The translations under genes were made by a program, and so were the position numbers. Positions 1-8,043 of a stretch of 64,000 nucleotides of DNA are shown here, one piece after another; the stretch's first letter is position 1; the number at the start of each line of letters is the position of its first letter. The stretch comes from DASWJZ01 sp963805325 (GTDB lineage Bacteria; Pseudomonadota; Alphaproteobacteria; Rhizobiales; Afifellaceae): contig CAWDTS010000008.1 of the NCBI GenBank assembly GCA_963805325.1, positions 81,798 through 145,797 on the forward strand, read 5' to 3'. The notes below the pieces were generated by a model. The model ran no database searches. It was not told the DNA's origin and saw only the letters and a program-made list of their open reading frames with translations.

Positions 1-1287
1 CAGGGCGCGGCAGGTGTGAAAGCCGTTCGAATGCGCCGAGATGCCGCGCATCGCATGCATCGCGATCGGCCGCCCGCGCATCGTCTGATGCCGGCGGCCG
101 GCCCAGTCGGTCCATGCGACCGGAAGCTCGATCGCCTCCTCGAAGGCGACATGCGCGAGCTCCGCTGCGATCCGCTTGATCGTCGCGGCCGAGACGCCGC
201 AACGCTTGGCAGCCGCGTCCGGCGAATAGGAATCGTCGAGATAGCGTTCGGCGAGAAGCTGGAAGACGGGGACGCATGCACGCCCGTTCGCCGTCACGTG
301 CCCACTCAGCGCCGGGTTCAGCCCCGCTTGCGTCGCGTCGGCGACGCGGCCGCCGGCTTTGTCCCATGCGAGCAGCTTCCCCTCGCCGTCGCGCAGGAAG
401 AGCCCGTCGTCCGCCGCACCGGGCTCCTGAATCACCAGAAGATGCGCGTTGGTGTAGCGCACCAGATAGTCGAGATCGACTTTCCCCGCCTTCAGAAGCT
501 CGTGCACCAGCGCGAGGATGAAGAGACCGTCGGTGCCGGGGCGCACGCCGATCCACTCGTCGGCGATGGCGCTGTAGCCGGTGCGGGCCGGATTGACCGC
601 GACGATCTTCGCGCCGCGGCTTTTCAGCTTGCCGAGCCCGATCTTGATCGGATTGGAATCATGATCCTCTGCAACGCCGAAGAGCATGAAGTATTTCGCG
701 AGGTCCCAGTCCGGCTCGCCGAACTCCCAGAACGAGCCGCCGATCGTATAGAGGCCCGCCGCCGCCATGTTGACGGAGCAGAAGCCGCCATGCGCGGCAA
801 AGTTCGGCGTGCCGAATTGCTGCGCCCACCAGCCGGTCAGCGACTGCGACTGGTCGCGCCCGGTGAAGAAGGCGAGCCGCTTCGGATCGGTGGCGCGGAT
901 GCGGCCGAGACGTTCGGCGGCAATCGTTAGCGCTTCGTCCCATTCGATTTCGCGGAAATCGCCGGCGCCGCGCTCGCCGACTCGAAGCAGAGGCTTGCGC
1001 AAACGCGCCGGGCTGTAGTGCTGCATGATCCCGGCGCTGCCCTTGCCGCAGATGACGCCGCGGTTGACCGGGTGGCGCTTGTTGCCCTGGATGTAGCGGA
1101 CCTTGCCGTCGGCGATGTGCACGTCGATGCCGCAGCGGCAGGCGCACATGTAGCAGGTGGTCTGCTTGACCGCGTCGGAGACGAGCGGCGAGGTGTCGAC
1201 GCCGTCGCCTTCGTCGGGCGCATTCGTGTCGAAGAGCGGCCGCTGCGACGGCGCGCTGTTCGCGCCGAGCGGAATCTTGGGCTTCAT
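1..1287 (-). CDS. Molybdopterin oxidoreductase, SoeA-like catalytic subunit (partial, 3' end outside window)
   Basis: The 429 codons visible form the N-terminal part of a cytoplasmic-type molybdopterin oxidoreductase. Cys45, Cys48, Cys52 and Cys80 (motif CYMCACRC, then VICGKG) would bind the N-terminal [4Fe-4S] cluster, followed by the molybdopterin-binding domain. No twin-arginine leader precedes the Cys motif, so a cytoplasmic location is likely. Segments such as HAMRGISAHSNGFHTCRAL recall the SoeA (membrane-bound sulfite dehydrogenase) group, but substrate assignment is inference; formate- or nitrate-type relatives remain possible because iron-sulfur and membrane subunits lie outside the window. 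The ATG at 1287 is the first good start. The gene is divergent from the LysR regulator across 292 bp, suggesting that regulator as its controller. Confidence 0.82.
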   Translation of the reverse strand, partial: MKPKIPLGANSAPSQRPLFDTNAPDEGDGVDTSPLVSDAVKQTTCYMCACRCGIDVHIADGKVRYIQGNKRHPVNRGVICGKGSAGIMQHYSPARLRKPLLRVGERGAGDFREIEWDEALTIAAERLGRIRATDPKRLAFFTGRDQSQSLTGWWAQQFGTPNFAAHGGFCSVNMAAAGLYTIGGSFWEFGEPDWDLAKYFMLFGVAEDHDSNPIKIGLGKLKSRGAKIVAVNPARTGYSAIADEWIGVRPGTDGLFILALVHELLKAGKVDLDYLVRYTNAHLLVIQEPGAADDGLFLRDGEGKLLAWDKAGGRVADATQAGLNPALSGHVTANGRACVPVFQLLAERYLDDSYSPDAAAKRCGVSAATIKRIAAELAHVAFEEAIELPVAWTDWAGRRHQTMRGRPIAMHAMRGISAHSNGFHTCRAL

Positions 1288-1579
1288 ATTGCCGTTGGCG
1301 TGCGCTCGGAATCGCTCGGCGCGCGGCGCTTCGACTTCGGTCCGGTGCCGCGCATGTAATGCCGCTCCGGCCGATAGCTGGAATCTCCGCCGGACGGCAT
1401 CAGCCGGCACGCCGTCCTTGCAATCATATGGAAAAATCGGCCGACGACCCCTGAGGGCCGGCGCGGCGAACCCATTCGTTTCATTGCGAAACCCCAGAGT
1501 TCAGAATTTGCAGCGCTTCGTTCAATCGATCCAACGAATTGTTCTTGTCAAATCAATCGAAATCACAGATGTTTACTGG

Positions 1580-2473
1580 ATGACGCTCGACCAGCTTCGC
1601 GTGTTCGTCGCCGTCGCCGAGCGGCGTCACGTGACCAAAGCGGCCTCGGCGCTCGGCATGACCCAGTCGGCCGCATCGGCGGCGATTGCGGCGCTTGAGC
1701 GCCGCCACAATACAAAGCTCTTCGATCGGGTCGGGCGCGGCATCGAGCTGACCGACACCGGCCGGCGCTTCCTGCCTGAAGCGCGCGCCGTTCTTGAGCA
1801 GATGAACGCCGCGCGCGCAGTTCTCGACGACGTGGCTGACCCGACGACCGGGACGATATCGATCGCCGCCAGCCAGACCATCGCCAGCTACTGGTTGCCG
1901 CGCAGGCTGACCGCCTATCACATTGAATATCCGCGCGTTCGCCTCGACGTTCAGATCGGCAATACCCGCCACGTCGAAGCGGCGGTCCTCGAAGGACGCT
2001 GCGATCTCGGTCTGGTCGAGGGACGCGTGGACAATTCCGCACTGATCCGCCGACAGGTCGATCACGATCGGCTTGTCCTTGTGGTGGCGAACGGCAAGCC
2101 ACTGCCCCGCGAGACCGCACCCGGACGACCGGACCTCCACTCCGTCTCCTGGGTCGTGCGCGAGGCGGGATCCGGCACCCGCGCCGGTCTCGAAGATCTT
2201 GCCGCCAAGGAAGGGCTGACGCTCGACGATTTGCCGATCTTCCTCGTCCTCCCCAGCAACGACGCGGTGCGCGAGGCGGTCGAGGCCGGTGCCGGCGCGA
2301 CGATTATCTCCGAGCATGTCGTCGCCTCGGCGATCGCGGCCGGACGGCTGAAGGCAGTGCCGATCGATCTTCCGCCCCGCGACTTTGTGCTTCTCAGGCA
2401 CCGCGAGCGCCACATCGGCGCGGCCGCGCAGGCGCTGATGCAGCATCTCGTGACGCAGCACGCTGCAATCTAG
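1580..2473 (+). CDS. LysR-family transcriptional regulator
   Basis: A 297-residue protein with the standard LysR layout: an N-terminal winged helix-turn-helix (about residues 3-60, beginning MTLDQLRVFVAVAERRHVTK) and a C-terminal effector-binding domain from about residue 90. The sequence is closest in character to the CysL/YeiE/CbbR branch, members of which respond to sulfur or carbon signals; that is a family impression, not a tested match. The frame is open upstream, but the ATG at 1580 gives the canonical family N-terminus. It is divergent from the molybdo-enzyme gene, the arrangement typical of a LysR protein controlling its neighbour. Its stop overlaps the convergent hydrolase stop. Confidence 0.9.
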   Translation: MTLDQLRVFVAVAERRHVTKAASALGMTQSAASAAIAALERRHNTKLFDRVGRGIELTDTGRRFLPEARAVLEQMNAARAVLDDVADPTTGTISIAASQTIASYWLPRRLTAYHIEYPRVRLDVQIGNTRHVEAAVLEGRCDLGLVEGRVDNSALIRRQVDHDRLVLVVANGKPLPRETAPGRPDLHSVSWVVREAGSGTRAGLEDLAAKEGLTLDDLPIFLVLPSNDAVREAVEAGAGATIISEHVVASAIAAGRLKAVPIDLPPRDFVLLRHRERHIGAAAQALMQHLVTQHAAI

Positions 2474-3012
2474 CGGATAAGCGCACTCACCTGACGGAAC
2501 AGGTCGGAGCCGGCCCGCTCCAGCCATTCGAAGAGCACCATCTCGGTGGTGACGACCTCGATGCCGTTGTGGCGCATCCGCTGAAGCGCGATCTGCTTGT
2601 CGAACGCGCGCCGCGACGCCACCGCATCCGCGACGACATAGGGAGAGAATCCAAGCTCGCGCAGATGCGCGGCGGTCTGGATCACGCAGACATGCGTCTC
2701 CATGCCGGCAAGCACGATCTGCGTGCGACCCGAAGCCTTCAGTCGCTCCACGACGTCCGGTGCACCAGTCGCCGAGAAGCAGACCTTCTCGATGCGCGAA
2801 TCCGCATCGAGAAGCGCGGCGACGGGCGCGACCGTTCGCCCCAATCCCTTCGGATATTGCTCCGACGCAAGCCTCGGCACGCCGAGAATCTCGGCGCCAT
2901 GCAAGAGCTTCACGGTCTGCGCGATGAGCGCATCGGGCTCATCCATCGCCGGAACGAGCCGCTCCTGCGCATCAACGACGAAGACCAGCGAGTTGTCTTT
3001 GGAAAGCAGCAC
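2470..3012 (-). CDS. Isochorismatase-family cysteine hydrolase
   Basis: A 180-residue single-domain hydrolase. The family catalytic triad is visible as Asp14 (FVVDAQE), Lys77 (IEKVCFSAT) and Cys109 (GMETHVCVIQTA), with the usual cis-peptide region just before the Cys. Proteins of this size in the family hydrolyse amides or are of unknown substrate (YcaC-like); nothing here identifies the substrate. The GTG at 3012 is chosen because it gives the canonical short N-terminus (LLSKDNSLVFVVDAQ) and lies 10 bp after the stop of the VanZ-like gene; a longer frame upstream is open but overlaps that gene. The two genes are probably co-transcribed. The stop overlaps that of the convergent LysR gene. Confidence 0.85.
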   Translation of the reverse strand: MLLSKDNSLVFVVDAQERLVPAMDEPDALIAQTVKLLHGAEILGVPRLASEQYPKGLGRTVAPVAALLDADSRIEKVCFSATGAPDVVERLKASGRTQIVLAGMETHVCVIQTAAHLRELGFSPYVVADAVASRRAFDKQIALQRMRHNGIEVVTTEMVLFEWLERAGSDLFRQVSALIR

Positions 3013-3022
3013 GGGGGCAGGC

Positions 3023-3394
3023 TCAGGCCGGCTCGTTTGGCCGCGCGCCAAGCATTGCCCGGAAAAGCATGACGGCGACAATCCCAAGACCTGCGCCCAA
3101 GATGTCGACGAGCCAGTCGTTGAGGCTTGGGTCGCGGTGGATGAGGTTCGTCGCCTGTACAAGCTCCAGCGATCCGCCAAAGGCAACGAGGACGAGCCCG
3201 AGCGTCAGGGCAGACCGCCGCGGGTAGGCGATGATCGCTAGCGCGGCGAGGACGACGAAAGCGAACAGATGGTCGATCTTGTCCCACGGCGCGATATGCA
3301 CGGCATGCGGCGGAGGCAAAAGCGCAAAGAACGCGACGCCCAGAACTGCGCCCCAGAAGAGAAGTCGGCGTAGAAGAAGAAGGCGTTCGTGCAT
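3023..3394 (-). CDS. VanZ-like membrane protein
   Basis: A 123-residue protein predicted to be almost entirely membrane-embedded: hydrophobic stretches near residues 10-30, 40-58, 62-78 and 95-115, with the VanZ-family signatures DKIDHLFAFVVLA and the C-terminal SLNDWLVDILGAGLG. VanZ-like proteins are small integral membrane proteins of unclear biochemical function, named after the teicoplanin-resistance accessory protein; in alphaproteobacteria they often sit next to polysaccharide genes, as here downstream of the rhamnose operon. It is followed after 10 bp by the isochorismatase-family gene. Start ATG at 3394. No resistance role is implied. Confidence 0.75.
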   Translation of the reverse strand: MHERLLLLRRLLFWGAVLGVAFFALLPPPHAVHIAPWDKIDHLFAFVVLAALAIIAYPRRSALTLGLVLVAFGGSLELVQATNLIHRDPSLNDWLVDILGAGLGIVAVMLFRAMLGARPNEPA

Positions 3395-3521
3395 GATAAT
3401 CGGGCTGCGCTGTTACTAGCATATCAAAGCACAATGCGCGCAGAAGCGCGATGCGGCGCGACTGCCGCTCCCGGTCAGCGGATGCCGCTTTCCGGCGTCA
3501 ATCCAGCCTTGAGCGGAGCAT

Positions 3522-4226
3522 TCAGAAACGCAGGTTCTCGGGGATGAAATCCCGGATCGTGTTCGCGGGTACAAAGTACTTGTCCGAGGTTTCACCGAGC
3601 GCACCGGGGGCAGGAAGGGTGAGCTTCCGGCTGACGATCCCGAGCAGGCATCCCGACTTCGCGTCGAACACGCCCGATCCGGAATTCCCCGTGCCCTGGA
3701 CATTGGCGATCAGGCTGCCGAAGCGCATGCGAATCGACAGCGGAAACGGTGCGGCCGACACGATCCGCGTTCGGGTCATCCCTTCGGGGATGGCGACGAT
3801 CACGTCGGTCCCGATTTCAGGGGTCGCCTCGCAAAGGGCGAGCCGCTGTCCCTCAAGCTTTGCCGGAGGCCGACGCGGCTCGATCGAGAGCAAGGTCAGA
3901 TCGACGCTGTCAAGCGACCCTTCCTTGATGGCGTGCACCGGCAGCGCCAGCTCGTCGATGACGACATTCGGCTTGGTGAGGGCGGCCTCGCCGACCACGT
4001 GCGACGCCGTAATGACCAGCCCGTCGCCGAGGTAGATTCCGTAACCCGGCCACGGTTGCTTTGGCGTCCGATCGATGTGGACGGCGAAGAGCCTGGGGTC
4101 CTCTGCGCCGGACGCGTTTGGCGTCGTGCCGCCGAGCGCGACCAACAGGAGGACGGCGCACCATGTCAGACGATGCGCGGTTGTCGATCCACGGCGTAGC
4201 TCGCAGCGCAGCGTTCTGCCCCTCAC
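3522..4226 (-). CDS. Exported trypsin-like serine protease
   Basis: A 234-residue protein with an N-terminal hydrophobic segment (about residues 18-40, LTWCAVLLLVALGG then a SGA-type cleavage region) and a chymotrypsin-fold domain. The catalytic triad is visible: His76 (VITASHVV), Asp109 (DSVDLTLLSI) and Ser182 (GTGNSGSGVFD). No PDZ domain follows, so it is shorter than DegP/HtrA. The start is the GTG at 4226, overlapping the rfbA stop as GTGA, so it is probably translationally coupled to the dTDP-rhamnose operon. It is likely periplasmic or exported. A role in envelope or polysaccharide processing is inferred from context only. An internal start nearer the signal segment is possible. Confidence 0.8.
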   Translation of the reverse strand: MRGRTLRCELRRGSTTAHRLTWCAVLLLVALGGTTPNASGAEDPRLFAVHIDRTPKQPWPGYGIYLGDGLVITASHVVGEAALTKPNVVIDELALPVHAIKEGSLDSVDLTLLSIEPRRPPAKLEGQRLALCEATPEIGTDVIVAIPEGMTRTRIVSAAPFPLSIRMRFGSLIANVQGTGNSGSGVFDAKSGCLLGIVSRKLTLPAPGALGETSDKYFVPANTIRDFIPENLRF

Positions 4227-5092
4227 CCGGAAGCCGCCAGCCCCTTAAGGTGCGCGCCGTATTGCGTCTTCGCAAGCTGGTCGGCGAGCTGATCGAGTTG
4301 CCCGGCGTCGATCCAGCTCTGCCGGAACGCGATCTCCTCAAGGCAGGCGATCGGGAGCGCCTGGCGATGCTGGATGGTGCGCACGAACTCGCCGGCTTCA
4401 AGCAGGCTCTCGCAGGTGCCCGTGTCGAGCCAGGCAAAACCGCGGCCGAGCCGCTCCACCTTGAGCTCGCCCCACTCAAGATAGGTGCGGTTGACGTCGG
4501 TGATCTCAAGCTCGCCGCGCGCCGACGGTTTAAGGCCCGCAGCGATCTCCAGCACGCGGTTGTCATAGACGTAGAGGCCAGTGACCGCCCAATTGCTCTT
4601 CGGCTTCGCCGGCTTCTCCTCAAGCGCGACGGCCTTGCCCGAAGCGTCGAAAGAAACGACGCCGTAGCGCTCCGGGTCCTTGACCTCGCAGGCGAAGACG
4701 GTGCCACCTTTGCCTTGCGCAGTGGCGCGGCGGAGCAGGTCGGGCAGCGTGTGGCCGAAGAAGATGTTGTCGCCGAGCACCAGCGTCACCGAATCCGCGC
4801 CGATGAACTCGCGCCCGATGATGAAGGCCTGCGCGAGCCCGTCGGGAGACGGCTGAACGGCGTAGTCGATGCGCATGCCGAGGTGCGATCCGTCGCCGAA
4901 GAGGTTTCTGTAGAGCGGCTGGTCGAACGGCGTCGTGATGATCAGGATCTCGCGGATGCCGGCGAGCATCAGCACCGAGATCGGATAATAGACCATCGGC
5001 TTGTCGTAGATCGGCAGGAGCTGCTTGTTGACCGCCCGCGTGATCGGGTGAAGCCGTGTGCCGGAACCGCCGGCAAGAACAATTCCCTTCAT
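4223..5092 (-). CDS. rfbA: Glucose-1-phosphate thymidylyltransferase (RmlA/RfbA)
   Basis: This 289-residue enzyme makes dTDP-glucose from glucose 1-phosphate and dTTP, the first step of dTDP-L-rhamnose synthesis. The nucleotide-binding signature LAGGSGTRLHPIT is at the extreme N-terminus, followed by KQLLPIYDKPMVYYP, the metal-binding region VLGDNIFFGH, and EEKPAKPKSNWAVTGLYVYD. Length and all blocks match the short RmlA family. It is the fourth gene of a leftward operon: its ATG overlaps the rfbD stop by 4 bp, and its own stop overlaps the start of the protease gene. Confidence 0.97.
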   Translation of the reverse strand: MKGIVLAGGSGTRLHPITRAVNKQLLPIYDKPMVYYPISVLMLAGIREILIITTPFDQPLYRNLFGDGSHLGMRIDYAVQPSPDGLAQAFIIGREFIGADSVTLVLGDNIFFGHTLPDLLRRATAQGKGGTVFACEVKDPERYGVVSFDASGKAVALEEKPAKPKSNWAVTGLYVYDNRVLEIAAGLKPSARGELEITDVNRTYLEWGELKVERLGRGFAWLDTGTCESLLEAGEFVRTIQHRQALPIACLEEIAFRQSWIDAGQLDQLADQLAKTQYGAHLKGLAASG

Positions 5093-6006
5093 GCGCGCAC
5101 GGTCCCTTCGAGCTCGGGGGCATTCGCCAGCGCCTCGTCGAGCACGCGCGGCACGGCCGTTTCAAAACCGGGAAGCGTCATGCCGAACGCGCGCGCGAAG
5201 GCGGCGCCCGACAGCCGGCTGTTCATTGGCCGACGCGCCGGGCGTGGAAAGTCGGCGGTCGAAATCGCCAGGTTCTGCGGCCGCCCCAGCCCGCGGCGAT
5301 CGAGCTCGACGAAAATGGTCTCCGCGAAGCCATGCCACGTCGTCTCCGACGCCCCGGCGAGATGATAGGTACCCGAGCGCGCGCCGCCATCGGCGGCGAA
5401 CAGACTTGGGATCGTGTGCGCGATCGCCCGCGCGAGATCATGCGCTGCGGTCGGGCAGCCTCTCTGGTCCGACACGATCCTGACTTCCCGCCGCGTCGCC
5501 GCGAGCTTCAGCATGGAGAGCAGGAAATTGCTTCCCCATGCGCTGTAGACCCAGGATGTGCGCAGGATGAGATGCGAGCCGCCCGCGGCGCGCACCGCCT
5601 CTTCGCCGGCGAGCTTGCTGCGGCCGTAGGCGTTAATCGGGCTGGCCGGATCGGACTCTTTGTAAGGCGCGTCCTTGGTCCCGTCGAACACGTAATCGGT
5701 CGAGATATGGATGACGGGAACCCCGCGCGCCGCGGCGGCGCGTGCGATGACGCCGGGCGCCACCGCATTGACCGTCATCGCCGTCGCCTCGTCGCTCTCA
5801 GCGCCGTCGACGCTCGTATAGGCGGCGGCGATGATGACCGCGTCGGGCGCGCTTTGTTCGATTGCCGCCTCAAGCGTCTCAGGGCGCAGGAAATCCGCGG
5901 CTCCGCGGTCGAGGAAGATCGGCGCGAACCCGGCCGGCCACTTTGTCCGGGACAATTCGATCCCGAGCTGACCGCTTGCGCCGAACACCAGAACGCGTCG
6001 TGTCAT
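5089..6006 (-). CDS. rfbD: dTDP-4-dehydrorhamnose reductase (RmlD/RfbD)
   Basis: This 305-residue extended short-chain dehydrogenase catalyses the last step, reducing dTDP-4-keto-L-rhamnose to dTDP-L-rhamnose. The N-terminus VLVFGASGQLGIELS is the GxxGxxG nucleotide-binding loop, STDYVFDGTKDAPY precedes the catalytic region, and PINAYGRSKLAGE supplies the YxxxK pair. The ATG at 6006 is chosen because it puts the Rossmann loop at the canonical distance from the start; an ATG at 6018 is also possible. It follows the rfbB stop by 4 bp and overlaps the rfbA start. Confidence 0.96.
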   Translation of the reverse strand: MTRRVLVFGASGQLGIELSRTKWPAGFAPIFLDRGAADFLRPETLEAAIEQSAPDAVIIAAAYTSVDGAESDEATAMTVNAVAPGVIARAAAARGVPVIHISTDYVFDGTKDAPYKESDPASPINAYGRSKLAGEEAVRAAGGSHLILRTSWVYSAWGSNFLLSMLKLAATRREVRIVSDQRGCPTAAHDLARAIAHTIPSLFAADGGARSGTYHLAGASETTWHGFAETIFVELDRRGLGRPQNLAISTADFPRPARRPMNSRLSGAAFARAFGMTLPGFETAVPRVLDEALANAPELEGTVRA

Positions 6007-6010
6007 GCCG

Positions 6011-7090
6011 TCAGGCATTCGCGGCCGCCGGCGTCTTGCGCTCTCCAAGCCGCTCGCCCGCGTAGCGCTCCTGCAAAGGCTGCCACCAGCCGCGGTTCAC
6101 GAGGAACCATGCGACGGTTTCCTGGAGACCGTCCTCCGGGCTCCGCGTTGGCCGCCACCCGATCTCCCGCTCGATCTTGGAGATATCCATCGCATAGCGG
6201 AAATCGTGTCCCGGCCGATCGGCGACGAAGCTGATCAGGTCCGTGCGCGGCTTGCCGGTAGGAAGCGGTCCCGCCAGCGCATCGACGAGCTCCGCGATAC
6301 GCGTCACCATCTGAAGGTTGGTGCGCTCGGCGCGACCGCCGATGCAATAGGTCTCGCCTGCGCGCCCGCGCTCCACCACCGCGATCAGCGCCTCGGCGTG
6401 ATCGTCGACATAGAGCCAGTCGCGGACGTTGTCGCCGCGCCCATAGACCGGCAGCTTCTCTCCCTTGAGCGCCTTGATGATCATCAGCGGGATGAGCTTT
6501 TCGGGGAAATGGTAGGGGCCGTAATTGTTCGTACAGTTGGTGATGAGCACCGGCAGACCATAAGTGTGGCCCCATGCGCGAACCAGGTGGTCCGCCGCCG
6601 CCTTGCTCGCCGAATAGGGCGAGCGCGGATCGTAGGGCGTCGCGTCTGAGAATGGCGGATCGTCAGCTCCGAGCGCGCCGAACACCTCGTCGGTCGAGAC
6701 ATGGTGAAAACGGAAACGCGCGCGCGCCGTCTCGTCGAGATCGCTCAGATAGGCCCGCGCCGCTTCCAGAAGGCAGAGCGTTCCCATTGCATTCGTCTGA
6801 AGAAACGCCGTCGGCCCGTCGATCGAGCGATCCACATGGCTTTCGGCCGCGAGATGCATCACCGCGTCGGGACGGAACGCGCGAAACGCCTCGCGCACCG
6901 CCGCCTCATCGCAGATGTCGATGCGCCGGAAGGCGTAGCGCGGGTTCCCCTCCACGCCTGCCAGCGATTCCTTCGATGCGGCGTAGGTCAGCTTGTCGAT
7001 GTTGAGCACGTCGTGCGCGGTCTCGGAGATCAGCCGGCGAACGACCGAACCGCCGATGAATCCCGCGCCGCCTGTAACCAGAATTCGCAT
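6011..7090 (-). CDS. rfbB: dTDP-glucose 4,6-dehydratase (RmlB/RfbB)
   Basis: This 359-residue extended SDR converts dTDP-glucose to dTDP-4-keto-6-deoxyglucose. Visible signatures are MRILVTGGAGFIGGSVVRR (NAD-binding loop), HLAAESHVDRSIDGP, FHHVSTDEVFG, SPYSASKAAADHLVRAW (YxxxK) and NNYGPYHFPEKLIPL. The frame is open upstream to a TTG overlapping the rfbC stop. I place the start at the ATG at 7090 because it is preceded by the strong ribosome-binding sequence GGAGGGGGA and gives the canonical N-terminus. It is the second gene of the rhamnose operon. Confidence 0.97.
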   Translation of the reverse strand: MRILVTGGAGFIGGSVVRRLISETAHDVLNIDKLTYAASKESLAGVEGNPRYAFRRIDICDEAAVREAFRAFRPDAVMHLAAESHVDRSIDGPTAFLQTNAMGTLCLLEAARAYLSDLDETARARFRFHHVSTDEVFGALGADDPPFSDATPYDPRSPYSASKAAADHLVRAWGHTYGLPVLITNCTNNYGPYHFPEKLIPLMIIKALKGEKLPVYGRGDNVRDWLYVDDHAEALIAVVERGRAGETYCIGGRAERTNLQMVTRIAELVDALAGPLPTGKPRTDLISFVADRPGHDFRYAMDISKIEREIGWRPTRSPEDGLQETVAWFLVNRGWWQPLQERYAGERLGERKTPAAANA

Positions 7091-7107
7091 TCCCCCTCCG
7101 CTGTTGT

Positions 7108-7665
7108 TCAAAACGGGGGCCCGCCATCCGCGAGACGCGGCAGCCTCATGTCCTTATCGGACAACTTCGGCTCGCGCCCTCCGAGCGGCCATTCGATCCC
7201 GATAGCCGGATCGTTCCACGCAATGCCCGCATCGTGCTCCGGCGCGTAGAAATCCGAGGCTTTGTAGGCGACCTCCGTATCCGGCTCAAGCGTACAGAAA
7301 CCGTGCGCAAACCCCTCCGGAACAAACATTTGCTCGCCGCCTTCGGCGCTGAGCTCCGCCGATGCGAAGCGACCGTAGCTCGGCGAGCCGCGCCGGAGAT
7401 CGACCGCGACGTCGAACACCCGGCCGCGCGAGACCCGGACGAGCTTCGCCTGCGCCGCCGGAGGGCGCTGGAAATGCAGCCCACGGATCGTGCCGGCAAA
7501 GCGGGAAAACGACAGATTGTCCTGCACGAAACGGGTCTCGATCCCGACGCCGGCAAAGGATTTCTCGTTCCACGTCTCAGTGAAGTAGCCGCGCGCATCG
7601 ACAAAACGTCGCACGCGGACGAGCTTAACGGCTTCGATGGCCAGCGCGACGACTTCGATGGTCAT
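7108..7665 (-). CDS. rfbC: dTDP-4-dehydrorhamnose 3,5-epimerase (RmlC/RfbC)
   Basis: A 185-residue cupin-fold epimerase acting between RmlB and RmlD. The family blocks RGYFTETWNEKSF, FVQDNLSFSRFAGTIRGLHFQ (with the catalytic His), RVFDVAVDLRRGSPSYG, FVPEGFAHGFCTLEPDTEVAYKASDFYAPEHDAGIAWNDP and the C-terminal LSDKD are all present (quoted in pieces). It is the promoter-proximal gene of the leftward operon rfbC-rfbB-rfbD-rfbA-protease, all spaced by overlaps or a few bases. The upstream 378 bp contain the candidate control elements described separately. Confidence 0.96.
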   Translation of the reverse strand: MTIEVVALAIEAVKLVRVRRFVDARGYFTETWNEKSFAGVGIETRFVQDNLSFSRFAGTIRGLHFQRPPAAQAKLVRVSRGRVFDVAVDLRRGSPSYGRFASAELSAEGGEQMFVPEGFAHGFCTLEPDTEVAYKASDFYAPEHDAGIAWNDPAIGIEWPLGGREPKLSDKDMRLPRLADGGPPF

Positions 7666-7837
7666 GGGCGGCCGGTCTAGGGGCCACCCCCCGCGATATC
7701 AAGCAAAGTCGCCCAGTTTGGAAAACGGCGGCGGAGCGGAAGGCGGCGCGTCCGCGTGGGTGGACGGGAGAGTGGCAAAAGAAACACGAATGGAAGCTAT
7801 GCGTTTGGGAGGATTACCGCGGCCGCGACCGAGTGGT

Positions 7838-7850
7838 ATTTGTCGCAAAT
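7838..7850. promoter_or_regulatory. Inverted repeat ATTTG-TCG-CAAAT between rfbC and the ATPase gene
   Basis: A perfect 5-3-5 inverted repeat in the 378-bp gene-free stretch (7666-8043) separating two divergent exopolysaccharide-type transcription units. The stretch holds no convincing gene; it is more AT-rich than its surroundings and contains this repeat plus two further palindromes. A regulator-binding site is the simplest reading, but no known factor is assigned. Confidence 0.35.
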
Positions 7851-7870
7851 CCGCGTTATGGTTTGTCTCT

Positions 7871-7885
7871 ACGGTGTTTAACCGT
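7871..7885. promoter_or_regulatory. Palindrome ACGGT-GTTTA-ACCGT, candidate operator
   Basis: A perfect 5-5-5 inverted repeat upstream of the gene at 8044. It shares the pattern GG-N-GTT...AACC with the palindrome at 7931-7947, whose centre lies 61 bp away, so the two may be sites for one dimeric regulator. No factor is identified. Confidence 0.4.
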
Positions 7886-7930
7886 CTTCTACTAAGCGGA
7901 CCCGCTGGCGGTAAGGGCTGCAATTCGGGC

Positions 7931-7947
7931 TCGTGGGTTAACCACGA
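7931..7947. promoter_or_regulatory. Palindrome TCGTGG-GTTAA-CCACGA, candidate operator
   Basis: A perfect 6-5-6 inverted repeat about 100 bp upstream of the ATPase start at 8044, related in sequence to the palindrome at 7871-7885. Position and pairing suggest control of the rightward gene; this is inference from sequence only. Confidence 0.4.
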
Positions 7948-8043
7948 AGCCCGCATCTGGGATTGCCGAACTGTGAATTCGGCTGCCCGGGTTTTATATG
8001 GAATTCTGCCCGGCAACACGCGACTGCATCCTGAGTTCAAGAG

